Origin: Chitinispirillales bacterium
Lineage (GTDB): Bacteria > Fibrobacterota > Chitinivibrionia > Chitinivibrionales > Chitinispirillaceae
Direction of reading: 5' to 3'
Assembly: GCA_031254105.1 (NCBI GenBank)
Contig: JAIRVB010000028.1
Coordinates: forward strand, 1 to 63,326
Length of the DNA stretch: 63,326 nt
The first letter of the stretch is position 1. Every line of letters starts with the position of its first letter. Positions 1 through 8,675 of this stretch are shown in pieces. The position numbers were made by a program, and so were the translations under genes. Under the pieces are notes generated by a model. It worked only from the letters and a program-made list of their open reading frames with translations, searched no databases and was not told where the DNA came from.

Positions 1-1
1 C

Positions 2-547
2 CCCCTAGCATTTGTCAATGCAAATCTTGATTTAAACCGCCCTTTAAGTTCTGTAGATTCAACTTGTGCGCCTTCGCATATTAGGTATCCACAGGACACA
101 TCACTTCTCAATGAAGCTCGTGAGAAAGCAGAAGATTTGATTGATGCGTTGTGTTTGCCTAATGAAAAGAAACCACGTACTTATCGCAACATTGCGCATA
201 AAGAGTATGTTAGTTTTGCAAAGACAAAAAAGAAAAGTACAAAGAAGATTCGTAAACAGATCAAGCGTCAGCTTGGATTTCTTTCACGAGATTTGAAACA
301 TGTAAAGCGCTTACAATTGCATGGCAGAAAACTTTCTGATTCTCAAGCACATCAATTAGAAATAATCCAGGATGTCTATAAGCAGCAAAAGAGTAGCTTT
401 TTGCGAATAGAAAATGGTGTCGTTCTGGGATTTACAAAAGATCAAGGCGTAAACTGGTCTATGGCAGAAGTAGATGGAGAATGGTCAAGATGTAAAAGGT
501 ACTGGGGAATGATGGCTGAATTTCCGATTCGCTGCGTCGCGGAATAA
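2..547 (+). pseudogene. IS5-like DDE transposase fragment joined to a FISUMP-like tail
   Basis: The open frame enters from the window edge. It first reads like the middle of an IS5-type transposase: a VDSTCAPSHIRYPQD segment (the usual position of a catalytic Asp), then LLNEAREKAEDLID, then a KPRTYR...RKQIKRQLGFLSRDLKH stretch. Transposase resemblance stops near LEIIQDVYKQQ (about nt 390), where the family normally continues for another 150 or so residues. The remaining residues, ending AEFPIRCVAE, instead resemble the end of a FISUMP domain; compare LSVRCVQE in the next gene. I infer a transposase remnant joined to the 3' end of a disrupted FISUMP gene. The only in-frame start codon in the window is a TTG at 137 with no ribosome site, and it is unlikely to be used. 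The transposase assignment is fairly secure; the FISUMP tail is weaker. Confidence 0.65.
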
Positions 548-591
548 TTATCTCAATCATAAACATTTTTCAAATCTCCAAGGAGGATTAC

Positions 592-2763
592 GTGAACAAA
601 ACAAAATTAACGTTAGTATCAGCGGTCGTTGTCGGCCTTCAGTTTTTTGCTTGTAAAGGCGGTAAAAGTGAAGTGGATTTTTCGTTTGTTCCCGTTAAGG
701 GTTCAAATGGCGAGTATCAGTATATTGATATAAGTCAAAAGGGAAAAATCGCAATCAATCCCCAATTTGAAGAGGCGGGTATATTCAGAGACGGTCTTGC
801 ACTTGTGAAGACTGGCGGTAAAGATGGAAAATGGGGTTACATAGACAAAACAGGCAAGTATGTTATTACCCCTGTTTACAAAGACGCACAGAATTTTAGT
901 AACGGTGTGACGTGGGTACAGATGGAAAACCAATCTCCTATGTTAATAGACAAAAGCGGCAAAACGCTCTTGCAAATAGACTCCTTAGTGTACGCCTATC
1001 CCTTTAGCGATGGTATATCATTAATAGGCGTTTATAGCGAAGGTCAGGAAATCAGTATGTTTATAGACAAAAAAGGAAAATCTGCTGTAACAACGGATCC
1101 GGGGGTTTATAATTATTTTATGCGAGAGGGGCTTTACGCTTTTCAAAACAAGGAGACCGAAAAATGGGGTTATAAAAACAAAAACGGTGAGACTGTTATA
1201 AGTGAGCAGTTTGATATTGCGTCTTATTTTGTTGACGGAATGGCTATTGTTGTAAGCGATGGTAAATGGGGCGTCATAAACAAAAAAGGCGAACTTGTAA
1301 TAAGCCCACAGTACGATATGTTAACGCCTGACGCCAACGGTTTACTTCTGGCGTTAGTTGACAAAAAATACGGTTGGATTAATAAAAAAGGCCAGACGGT
1401 TATAAATCCTCAATTTGACGCAGCTTCTCCGTTTGGGAGGAATAAATTAGCCGCGGTTCAAATGGGCAGCAAATTCGCTTATGTGAACGCAAAGGGACAA
1501 ATAGCTATTAATCCTCAGTTTGATATGGCTTTGCCGTTTTTCGGCGATTACGCTATGATTGTCAGTGGTGGAAAAGTCGGTTTTATAAACCAAAAGGGCG
1601 AATATGTCGTATTGCCTTTATACGATATAAAACCGAAAGGACTTTTTGAATATATTTTCGCAACAGGACAAAATATGTTTAATACGCATGACTATTACTT
1701 GGATAAATATATAAAGAATATAATGAAGAAAGTACTATCAGGACACGGGCGAGAGGCAATGGCGGCTTTGGACTATCAGCCAATCGTGGATTTTTATGAT
1801 TATGATAAGCTGAAGGAAAAGAAAAAAACATACGTGGAGCGCGTGAAGACGGAAAGAGTAGAAAAAATCAGGAACAATCTTCCTCAGTTTACAGATTCTA
1901 GAAACGGTCAAACGTACCGCACGGTAAAAATGGGCGGTAAGGTTTGGATGGCGGATAATTTGAATTACAAGACAGACAATAGTTGGTGTTACGACAACGA
2001 CGAGTCTAATTGCAATAAATACGGCAGGCTTTATGATTGGAATACCGCGATGGACGCTTGCCCGTCCGGTTGGCGCTTATCTACTCGCCGAGATTGGGAT
2101 AGTTTGATTGCGTCAAGCGGCGGTAATACAGCTGGTTCAATGCTTAAGTCAGTAATCGGTTGGGAGAATGACGGCAACGGTAGTGATGATTATGGGTTCT
2201 CGGCTATGCCTGTCGGCATTTTTGTGCAGGATGAAGGTTTCCACCATATCGGCAAGGTCGGCATTTGGTGGACGGCCTCAGAAAGCGGCAATGCCGTCTC
2301 GTTCTATCGGCGCATGCACACCGGCAATAAGTTTGTAGATGAGAACAGAGGCAATAAGAACTTCGGATTATCAGTACGTTGCGTTCAGGAGGAGGCAAAC
2401 ACTGATGTGGCCGCCAGCTGGCCGTCTGCCGCGCTGCTTGCCAAGTATGGCCTTAACGGTATGCAAATGCCCGGCTCTGCTATAGACGTTACTACTAACG
2501 AAGGTTCGGGGAGGCTACAGAACGTTATAAAATTTCGAAACGAATCTACGAGGAATACGGCTGCGGGTAATATCGGCAAATGGTTTACTGATAATAATTG
2601 GGAAGCGTTGGGTGATGCAATGTCATGTATTACCTACTCTAAAGGTGAGATGAAATCGTATTATTCCTCATTCAGTCAAGGTGGTGATCATTATATCATT
2701 TTGAACGCAGGCCGCGATGTTGATTGCTATGGGCGACCAAGATCACGCCGAACACTAAAATAA
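592..2763 (+). CDS. WG-repeat and FISUMP-domain lipoprotein
   Basis: The GTG start at 592 follows AAGGAGG. Residues 1-20 form a signal peptide ending FFA before Cys21, so this is a probable lipoprotein. Residues about 35-345 hold roughly eight WG/beta-repeat units of the type KWGYIDKTGKYVITP, each 35-45 residues. A charged helical linker (about 375-425) leads to a FISUMP domain (about 430-600), with the hallmarks GQTYRTVKMGGKVWMADNLN, YGRLYDWNTAM, CPSGWRLST and FGLSVRCVQE. A last segment of about 120 residues (WPSAALLAKYGLNGMQMPGS onward) is a separate domain I do not recognise. WG repeats and FISUMP are known as exported or surface modules without a defined activity. The gene may be monocistronic, since a GC-rich hairpin follows the stop codon. 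A surface-attached binding or scaffold role is inference only. Confidence 0.85.
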   Translation: MNKTKLTLVSAVVVGLQFFACKGGKSEVDFSFVPVKGSNGEYQYIDISQKGKIAINPQFEEAGIFRDGLALVKTGGKDGKWGYIDKTGKYVITPVYKDAQNFSNGVTWVQMENQSPMLIDKSGKTLLQIDSLVYAYPFSDGISLIGVYSEGQEISMFIDKKGKSAVTTDPGVYNYFMREGLYAFQNKETEKWGYKNKNGETVISEQFDIASYFVDGMAIVVSDGKWGVINKKGELVISPQYDMLTPDANGLLLALVDKKYGWINKKGQTVINPQFDAASPFGRNKLAAVQMGSKFAYVNAKGQIAINPQFDMALPFFGDYAMIVSGGKVGFINQKGEYVVLPLYDIKPKGLFEYIFATGQNMFNTHDYYLDKYIKNIMKKVLSGHGREAMAALDYQPIVDFYDYDKLKEKKKTYVERVKTERVEKIRNNLPQFTDSRNGQTYRTVKMGGKVWMADNLNYKTDNSWCYDNDESNCNKYGRLYDWNTAMDACPSGWRLSTRRDWDSLIASSGGNTAGSMLKSVIGWENDGNGSDDYGFSAMPVGIFVQDEGFHHIGKVGIWWTASESGNAVSFYRRMHTGNKFVDENRGNKNFGLSVRCVQEEANTDVAASWPSAALLAKYGLNGMQMPGSAIDVTTNEGSGRLQNVIKFRNESTRNTAAGNIGKWFTDNNWEALGDAMSCITYSKGEMKSYYSSFSQGGDHYIILNAGRDVDCYGRPRSRRTLK

Positions 2764-2775
2764 AAAAAACGCTTG

Positions 2776-2793
2776 CCCCGCAATAACGCGGGG
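2776..2793. terminator. GC-rich hairpin after the WG/FISUMP gene
   Basis: CCCCGC (2776-2781), a 6-nt loop, then GCGGGG (2788-2793). The A-rich run lies on the 5' side, so the classical T-tract would be on the minus strand. On the plus strand it is an imperfect terminator or a 3'-end-stabilising hairpin. Confidence 0.4.
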
Positions 2794-2838
2794 TTGGCAT
2801 AACAATTAAAATCTCAAAACATGAGGAGGCAGTAAATT

Positions 2839-3456
2839 ATGGATAAGGGAAAGTTGTTGGCAGAAGGTAGCGGTAAGGGGCATAAAGAAATTACTAATGC
2901 CTATATTAGTGGATTGATTATATTAGCCTCAATTATAGCAAGTGTATTCTTTTTTGTGATTAATCCAATAAATTCCGAAATCGCAACAAAAAAGAAACAA
3001 ATAACGCATAAATCCTCATCTCTACCGTACCCCTCTGAGTCGAACATCTCTAAGATTATTTCTGCATCTCTACCGTTGCAGCAGAATGCCTCTGAATTGA
3101 AAAATTCTATTATTAATTCTGCCATAAATGAATTAAAAACTGATAGAAATGTAATAATGTTTGGCGTAGCATTGCTTATTATCGCCGGTATCGTTGCCAT
3201 GTGCCAATATTCAGCAAACATAAGTAAAAATGCTATTAAAGTATATGAGAATAGCATAGAAGGTTCAAGTTATTCGTTCAACATTGCATCAATGTTTAAG
3301 CTTACTGATTTTTTGCTGCCGTATAACCAAATATCATCTGTAGACGTAGAGGGTAATGGCAGATGTTTGGTGGTTAATGGTTCAAATGCCAAATACAAAA
3401 TTTACATGATGAACGCCAAAGAAATTCGTGACGCTATCGCATCACGTAAAGTTTAA
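2839..3456 (+). CDS. Small two-TM membrane protein with PH-like C-terminal domain
   Basis: The start ATG follows GAGGAGG by 9 nt. The 205-residue protein has a hydrophobic segment at about 24-42, a polar Ser/Lys-rich loop with predicted helix (45-100), a second hydrophobic segment at about 104-121, and a 75-residue C-terminal domain. That domain (IKVYENSIEG, FLLPYNQISSVDVEG, KYKIYMMNAKEIRDAI) has the strand-turn-strand-helix order of a bacterial PH-like domain. No family is recognised with certainty. The DNA is noticeably AT-rich compared with the core genes in this window, suggesting an accessory gene. A terminator at 3579 follows. Confidence 0.7.
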   Translation: MDKGKLLAEGSGKGHKEITNAYISGLIILASIIASVFFFVINPINSEIATKKKQITHKSSSLPYPSESNISKIISASLPLQQNASELKNSIINSAINELKTDRNVIMFGVALLIIAGIVAMCQYSANISKNAIKVYENSIEGSSYSFNIASMFKLTDFLLPYNQISSVDVEGNGRCLVVNGSNAKYKIYMMNAKEIRDAIASRKV

Positions 3457-3541
3457 CAAAGCGGCAGCTCTGCTAAATGAGGCGGTTCTGAAAAGTCAGG
3501 CGGGCGCCGTGCAAGAAATGGAAACCGTTTTGGCGAAATGA
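3452..3541 (+). pseudogene. Possible C-terminal remnant of an unknown gene
   Basis: After the preceding stop codon, a second frame reads 29 residues with strongly protein-like helical composition (NKAAALLNEAVLKSQAGAVQ, then EMETVLAK) to a TGA. The next codons in a +1 frame (MKNIADLQ, then stop) read like its continuation. No start codon or ribosome site is present. This is probably the frameshifted 3' end of a deleted gene. Confidence 0.25.
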
Positions 3542-3578
3542 AAAATATTGCGGACTTGCAGTAAGCAGTGTTTACTAC

Positions 3579-3610
3579 GGTTGCGGCGCATACCGCAGCC
3601 TGTTTTTATA
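3579..3610 (+). terminator. Rho-independent terminator
   Basis: The stem GGTTGCGG/CCGCAGCC (3579-3586 and 3593-3600, one G-U pair) with a 6-nt loop is followed directly by TGTTTTTATA. It ends transcription of the upstream membrane-protein gene, just before the next start at 3621. Confidence 0.75.
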
Positions 3611-3620
3611 GGCGCTAAAC

Positions 3621-4712
3621 ATGATTAAAATAAAACTAACCGCTCTTATCCTAACGCTCTGCCTCAGCCTGCCGATATTCTCGCAGGAGCAGACGTCAGC
3701 ACCGTCATCACCCCCGCCCAATCTAACAGAAGCCGCGGATAAAGTGGATAAAAAAATTAAGCTGTTCCGCAGCGACGTATCCGCGGCTTTCGCTTGGTAC
3801 CCTCCCCGCGGGAGCGATAAAAACTTTCAGTCCGATACCGCCGCTCCCTCTTCTCCTCTACAATATGCCCCCGATAATTGTTTTATGATGCAATTAAATA
3901 TGGGATTAAAGCTGTATAAAGATTGGAGCGCTTATGTTGACTTTGGCATAAACGACCAAAACGCGCAAAGGACTATTGATTTTATGGCCAAATTCGGAAA
4001 TAATTTTTTTGATCTGGAGCTTGAGTACTACATGGCCAACGGTAGAATCAAATTTTGGGAAGACACGCCTTTTGGCCAGGCCGCGGATGAGGCGATAAAA
4101 AGCAGACCGCCTGATCAGGTATCGGATTACAAAGAGACTTGGCAGAGGGTCACTTTTCTGCTTAAACGTCCGATTAGGCTTGGAGGCGTTGATGGCGTGC
4201 CTTTTGGCGGTTTTTTCTATTCAAACGCGACAGTTCCGTTAGTCTTCGGTTCCGAAATAGCAGAGGTACACGAACATTTGACTGCCCCCGCGGAGAGCGC
4301 TGCCGCGTTTTTTGATCCTGCCGCCGATGTATTGGCATTAGGAATAAGACTTGGTATGGCGGGGATAACGCAACATGAACCAACATTTAGCCGGCGCATA
4401 GGCGAGGGCGCATTTTACGTGAATATTGGGTTTGGCAGAGTAAGACCCAACAAAAAACTTACCGCGCAAGCTTCCGCTTTAAACCCTGATTTTAAAACTG
4501 CCGCCTTAATCGCGCATTTTGGCGGCAAAATACGTCTTGGCATGGGGTACCAAACTTTTATAACAAGAAGCGCAATATTTTATATGTTAGGCGGTTTGGA
4601 CATGAATGTAAATGTGTATCATTTTCCGTTTAACGATTACTTTTTGGACGTGGACTTCTTACCCAAAACGGGAGGCATCGGACCATATCTTCGCGCGGGA
4701 GTAAAGTTTTAA
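3621..4712 (+). CDS. Exported outer-membrane barrel-like protein
   Basis: Residues 1-21 are a classical Sec signal peptide (Lys-rich N-region, LTALILTLCLSLPIF core, cleavage near FSQ). The mature protein of about 340 residues has no further hydrophobic helix. It contains many alternating aromatic/small strands, such as GLKLYKDWSAYVDFGI, FYVNIGFGRVRP and KIRLGMGYQTFI. It ends in Phe (YLRAGVKF), the typical last residue of an outer-membrane beta-barrel. A proline/serine-rich stretch follows the signal peptide. I do not recognise the family; barrel assignment is inference from pattern. No ribosome site is obvious, and the gene starts 20 nt after a terminator. Confidence 0.75.
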   Translation: MIKIKLTALILTLCLSLPIFSQEQTSAPSSPPPNLTEAADKVDKKIKLFRSDVSAAFAWYPPRGSDKNFQSDTAAPSSPLQYAPDNCFMMQLNMGLKLYKDWSAYVDFGINDQNAQRTIDFMAKFGNNFFDLELEYYMANGRIKFWEDTPFGQAADEAIKSRPPDQVSDYKETWQRVTFLLKRPIRLGGVDGVPFGGFFYSNATVPLVFGSEIAEVHEHLTAPAESAAAFFDPAADVLALGIRLGMAGITQHEPTFSRRIGEGAFYVNIGFGRVRPNKKLTAQASALNPDFKTAALIAHFGGKIRLGMGYQTFITRSAIFYMLGGLDMNVNVYHFPFNDYFLDVDFLPKTGGIGPYLRAGVKF

Positions 4713-4920
4713 CCGCCCCGCATTTTTTCCGGTATTTCCAACTTAGAAAACCTTACTAACTTAATCAGAGACGTTCGAGCAAACGCATACCCGTCAAAAG
4801 CGCGGATTTTCCGGTTTTATGCCGCCCGTTTTTATTTTAAAATTTCCCCCCAATAATAATTGTAGTATATTGTAATAGAGATGGCTGTCCGCATTTTATA
4901 AAGGAATTGGGGAGGTAAAT

Positions 4921-5223
4921 ATGAATTACAAAATATACACAATTGACGAGATAAAAAAACGGTTTGAAAAGGTCGCGAAGAAATACGGGATAGAAGAGGC
5001 GTATCTATTTGGTTCTTACGCCCGCGGCGACGCGACAAAAGAGAGCGATGTGGATTTTTATGTAAAAGCGGATAACGTAAAAGGTTTGTTTGGATTGAGC
5101 GGTTTGTGGCTTGATATAGAGAACGCTATGAAGAAAAAAATAGATGTTATAACAACCGACGCGACTCTTGATAAAAATTTTGAACAGGAGATGAAAAAGG
5201 AGTTAGTCAAAATTTATGGATAA
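4921..5223 (+). CDS. mntA: MntA-type minimal nucleotidyltransferase antitoxin
   Basis: A 100-residue MNT-fold protein with the signature GSX10DXD seen directly (GSYARGDATKESDVD). In the studied HepT/MntA systems this enzyme AMPylates the HEPN toxin and so neutralises it. The ATG follows GGGGAGG. Its 3' end overlaps the next gene by 8 nt, the usual arrangement for translational coupling of the pair. A second, closely similar copy lies at 48530-48832 with a broken partner. The gene is complete in length for the family. Confidence 0.93.
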   Translation: MNYKIYTIDEIKKRFEKVAKKYGIEEAYLFGSYARGDATKESDVDFYVKADNVKGLFGLSGLWLDIENAMKKKIDVITTDATLDKNFEQEMKKELVKIYG

Positions 5224-5575
5224 AACAAAAAGAAACCTGTCTGCTTTAGAACATATTGTAAAGTATTGTGAGGAAATAGAGGAAACCCATAAAAAATTCG
5301 GCGACAAACTTGAAACCCTTAAAGAAGATAAGGATTATTTTAAGTCCGTCACTATGAGTCTGTTTCAAATAGGAGAACTTGCCAATCATTTATCGGAGAG
5401 TTTTATGAATAAATATTCCGATGTTCCGTGGAAAGTGATAATCGGATTGAGAAATATAATAGCCCACGGATACGGGAGTTTGGTTTACGAACGAGTTTGG
5501 GATACTTCCCACGAAGATGCTCCGATTTTACAAAAACGTTGCCTCGAAATTATCAGACTCGAAAAAGAAAGTTAA
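5216..5575 (+). CDS. hepT: HepT-type HEPN ribonuclease toxin (DUF86)
   Basis: 119 residues, all helical. The HEPN catalytic motif RX4HXY is present as RNIIAHGY near residue 80. HEPN proteins of this family are RNases (for HepT, directed at tRNA or mRNA), and the conserved Tyr is the residue AMPylated by MntA in the characterised system. It starts inside the last codons of mntA. All key residues are retained, so the pair appears functional. It sits upstream of a glycan operon with about 100 nt between, with no sign of cotranscription. Confidence 0.93.
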   Translation: MDKTKRNLSALEHIVKYCEEIEETHKKFGDKLETLKEDKDYFKSVTMSLFQIGELANHLSESFMNKYSDVPWKVIIGLRNIIAHGYGSLVYERVWDTSHEDAPILQKRCLEIIRLEKES

Positions 5576-5674
5576 AACCGCGTACTATAGCAGCCCGATT
5601 TACAATGCGCCATTTAATGAATAATAAAAAGCCAGCCGTCCAAACGCTGTCAATTATTATATTTTGAACTGCTT

Positions 5675-6790
5675 ATGATGAATATACTGATACTCAACTG
5701 GCGCGACATGGAGCATCCCGAAGCTGGAGGAGCTGAGGTCCATCTCATTGAATTGTTCAGCAGATTAGTAAACAAGGGATACTCAGTGACTCTTTTGACA
5801 ACCCGCTTCAAAGGCAGCCCCAAAAGTACTATCCAGCGCGGCATTGAGGTGCTCAGGTGGGGGCATACCTATACGTTTAACTGGGAAGCGCCTTTTTTAG
5901 TAAGGAAGCTTCTCAAGAAAAAACGTTACGACTGTATTATTGATGATGTCAATAAACTACCATTCTTCAGCCATCTGTGGTTTCCGTCAATGCGCTGCGG
6001 AGCGTTTTTTCACCATTTACTTGGGAAAACAGTTTTCGGGCTGACAAATCCGCCGATGGCGTTTTATGTTTATCTTATGGAAAGATTTTACCCCTGGGGA
6101 TATAAAGATGTTCCATGCTGTACAGTGTCTAAAAGCACTGCCGCCGAACTCATAGAGAAGGGATTTAAGGAACGCAGCATCTCAATCATCGAAAACAGTA
6201 TTGACACTAACCACTATCACCCAAACAATGCGGTAAAAAAAGAGGATGATCTGCTTCTATATGTCGGCAGACTTAAAAAATATAAACATGTCGATATTAT
6301 TTTTGAAGCCATGGCCGTAATGGATACTCATGGACGCAAAACCAGATTAGTAATTGCCGGAAGCGGAGATGACTTGGCGCGGCTTAAGGAGCGGTGTAAA
6401 GAATTGGAGCTTGAGGATAGAGTTGAGTTTGCCGGATTTATCAGTGAAGAGAAAAAAATTGAGTTTTACAGAAGAGCCTCAATTTTTATTAACACGTCCG
6501 AAAAAGAGGGTTGGGGGATCACCAATGTCGAAGCGGCCGCCTGCGGCACCGCCGTAGTAGCCAACAACGCCCCCGGGCTTCGCGATTCGGTGATTGACAA
6601 CCATACAGGTATACTTTACAAAGAAAACGATGTGCAGTCTCTTGCGTCATCAATAGAAAAACTTCTTGACGATAAGGAGCTTGCGAAAAAATTTGAGGAA
6701 CAGGGACGGATCTGGGCCCAAATGTTTTCCTGGGACGCAAGCGCTCAAAAGGTAGAAAACTGGATTCGGGAAATCGTGTGCGGAAAATAA
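5675..6790 (+). CDS. Glycosyltransferase family 4 (GT-B fold)
   Basis: 371 residues. An N-terminal acceptor domain has the Gly-rich loop HPEAGGAEVHL near residue 13. A C-terminal GT4 domain starts near residue 195 (LLLYVGRLKKYKHVD) and carries the EX7E nucleotide-sugar motif EGWGITNVE (E278, E286). GT4 enzymes are retaining transferases using NDP-sugars. The start is one of two adjacent ATGs (5675 or 5678). It overlaps the next gene by 13 nt and is first in a four-gene operon ending at 10412. The operon context (polytopic membrane protein plus polyprenol-phosphate type GT2) suggests a membrane-linked glycan. Donor and acceptor cannot be read from the sequence. Confidence 0.9.
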   Translation: MMNILILNWRDMEHPEAGGAEVHLIELFSRLVNKGYSVTLLTTRFKGSPKSTIQRGIEVLRWGHTYTFNWEAPFLVRKLLKKKRYDCIIDDVNKLPFFSHLWFPSMRCGAFFHHLLGKTVFGLTNPPMAFYVYLMERFYPWGYKDVPCCTVSKSTAAELIEKGFKERSISIIENSIDTNHYHPNNAVKKEDDLLLYVGRLKKYKHVDIIFEAMAVMDTHGRKTRLVIAGSGDDLARLKERCKELELEDRVEFAGFISEEKKIEFYRRASIFINTSEKEGWGITNVEAAACGTAVVANNAPGLRDSVIDNHTGILYKENDVQSLASSIEKLLDDKELAKKFEEQGRIWAQMFSWDASAQKVENWIREIVCGK

Positions 6791-7737
6791 TTTTTACTGT
6801 TCTAAAACTTCTGGCAACAATTTCAATCATCGCCTTTTTGATTTACAGGCTCGGATGGAGTGATATTGTTAATACAGTAAGCGGCGCGAGCTTTGAATGG
6901 CTTGCCGCGGGCATTCTGGTATTCTTAGTAAGCGGATGGCTTGGCGTCATACAGTGGCGGCTGCTTTTAGGTAACAGAGGCCTTAATATTCCTTTTGTCC
7001 GCGCGTTCAAGCTTTATTTTGTAGGATTGTTTTTTAACAATTTCATTTTTGGGGGCATCGTAGGCGATGCCGTAAAAGTCTCATCCATTCATTCGCAGGA
7101 TGGCAGGGGGCTTGCGGGATTTGCGGCAACCTTCCTTGACCGGTTCGCCGGACTATGGGCGATGTGCGGCTTTGCGATTGTCGGCAGCTTTGTTCTTCTT
7201 AATCAAGGTATGCTTACTCATGGCAATATCACCAATGCTTCGATAGCTCTTTTTGCGGCATTTATTCTTTTTGCGGGTATTATGCTTTTTCTAATATTTA
7301 AACCGTTGCAAAATCTATTTTTTTCTATTTCAGACAGATTACCCCTGACCCGCCGTTTCAAGCTGAAAGAAGTCGTTTCCGAAATGCTTATTGATGCGCG
7401 GGATTACAGGCTTTTGATGTCTGTATCGGGATTATCGGTCTTAATTCAGTTTTTGCGGATTGGCGTACATATTTTAACTGCGGCAGCTTTGGGCTTGTTG
7501 ACAGTTGCAAATTTTCAGTATTTTTTTATATTCGTACCAATTATCGCCATGCTCATGACCATACCGCTGCCTTTCGGGGTGCGCGAAACTGCCGGAGGAG
7601 CGTTGTTCGCCTTAGCCGGATTTCCGCGGGAAGCTGCGTTTGTCATGGGCTTTCTCGCTTCACTCATCGGCATCGCCGCAAGTCTGTTAGGAGGGGTTTT
7701 CTTTGTCACAGGAAAAGTCTACCGCACTGGAAAATAA
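6778..7737 (+). CDS. UPF0104 / lysylphosphatidylglycerol synthase-TM family membrane protein
   Basis: A 319-residue polytopic protein with about eight hydrophobic segments. The family core is GGIVGDAVKVSSIHS followed by FLDRFAGLW (residues about 98-130), where the DRFAGL segment is typical. The C-terminal family motif region includes IPLPFGVRETAGGALF. Members include the membrane half of MprF and AglD-like proteins. They are usually thought to move or present lipid-linked substrates, but most are unassigned. It starts with GTG inside the upstream GT4 and overlaps the following GT2 by 35 nt. A second family member in this window lies at 47022-48122. Confidence 0.88.
   Translation: MRKIIFTVLKLLATISIIAFLIYRLGWSDIVNTVSGASFEWLAAGILVFLVSGWLGVIQWRLLLGNRGLNIPFVRAFKLYFVGLFFNNFIFGGIVGDAVKVSSIHSQDGRGLAGFAATFLDRFAGLWAMCGFAIVGSFVLLNQGMLTHGNITNASIALFAAFILFAGIMLFLIFKPLQNLFFSISDRLPLTRRFKLKEVVSEMLIDARDYRLLMSVSGLSVLIQFLRIGVHILTAAALGLLTVANFQYFFIFVPIIAMLMTIPLPFGVRETAGGALFALAGFPREAAFVMGFLASLIGIAASLLGGVFFVTGKVYRTGK
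7689..7696 (+). promoter_or_regulatory. Shine-Dalgarno site fixing a TTG start
   Basis: AGGAGGGG lies 6 nt before TTG at 7703, inside the 3' end of the upstream gene. The alternative ATG at 7739 has no comparable site, so the GT2 gene most likely starts at the TTG and is translationally coupled. Confidence 0.65.
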
Positions 7738-8662
7738 AATGGACATTTCTATAGTAGTGCCGCTTTACAATGAAAAAGAGAGTCTCCCTTATCTCATGAA
7801 AGCGATCTCTGAAACTCTTGATCCATACGGAAAGAGTTACGAGGTGGTTTTTGTTGATGACGGCAGCAGCGATGGTTCATTTGACGAGCTGCGCGCCCTT
7901 CATAAAACTTATGGCCCTAAAATTAAGGCTATGCGCTTCAGCCGCAACAGCGGTAAATCCGCGGCGCTTAACGCGGGTATTTATCATGCCGCGGGTGATA
8001 TCATAATTACAATGGACGCTGATCTACAGGATGACCCAGCCGCTATTCCTGACATGATTACTAAATTAGAAGAGGGTTGGGATCTGGTGAGCGGATGGAA
8101 GAAAGTGCGTTATGACCCGATAGGCAAAACTTTGCCCTCAAAGGTCTGGAACGCTCTTACCTCATTTTTCTCCGGACTCAAGCTTCACGACTTTAATTGC
8201 GGTTTTAAAGCCTACCGCCGCGACGCCGCGAAGAGTCTTGACATATACGGCGAACGCCACCGCTATCTGCCCGTTCTTGCGCATTGGGATGGTTACAGTG
8301 TAACCGAGGTTGCGGTGCCTCACCACCCGCGCCAGTTCGGTAAATCAAAGTTTGGCGCAGGCCGCATGTTCAACGGCGCAATGGATATGATCACCCTGCT
8401 GTTTTTAAAGCATTACCTGAAAAGCCCGCTGCACTTTTTCGGCTTAGTCGGGCTTATTCTTATTTTAGTTGGTGTGGGTGTGCTTGGATATTTCGGAGTT
8501 GTGTGGGCAATGACAGGATTAATGAGAATCAGGCCGCTTACCATTCTTGCCCTTGGGTCTATGATTATGGGGATACAGTTTATATCGATAGGGTTAATAG
8601 GGGAGATGATAACTCACTCTCAGCAAACCCGTAAACAATTCTCAATCAGAGAAAAACTATAG
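7703..8662 (+). CDS. GT2 glycosyltransferase, DPM1/GtrB-like, with C-terminal TM helices
   Basis: GT-A domain at residues about 13-230, with IVVPLYNEKESL, VFVDDGSSDGS, the metal-binding DMDADLQDDP and the family motif FNCGFKAYRR. Two C-terminal TM helices follow (about 248-270 and 282-305). This architecture matches polyprenyl-phosphate glycosyltransferases (GtrB/ArnC/DPM1 group), which charge undecaprenyl phosphate with a sugar on the cytoplasmic face. A TTG start is favoured by the Shine-Dalgarno at 7689; if ATG 7739 is used, the protein begins 12 residues later, just before the first strand. It is third gene of the operon and supports a lipid-linked sugar pathway. Confidence 0.9.
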   Translation: MSQEKSTALENKMDISIVVPLYNEKESLPYLMKAISETLDPYGKSYEVVFVDDGSSDGSFDELRALHKTYGPKIKAMRFSRNSGKSAALNAGIYHAAGDIIITMDADLQDDPAAIPDMITKLEEGWDLVSGWKKVRYDPIGKTLPSKVWNALTSFFSGLKLHDFNCGFKAYRRDAAKSLDIYGERHRYLPVLAHWDGYSVTEVAVPHHPRQFGKSKFGAGRMFNGAMDMITLLFLKHYLKSPLHFFGLVGLILILVGVGVLGYFGVVWAMTGLMRIRPLTILALGSMIMGIQFISIGLIGEMITHSQQTRKQFSIREKL

Positions 8663-8675
8663 TAAACTGAAAACT

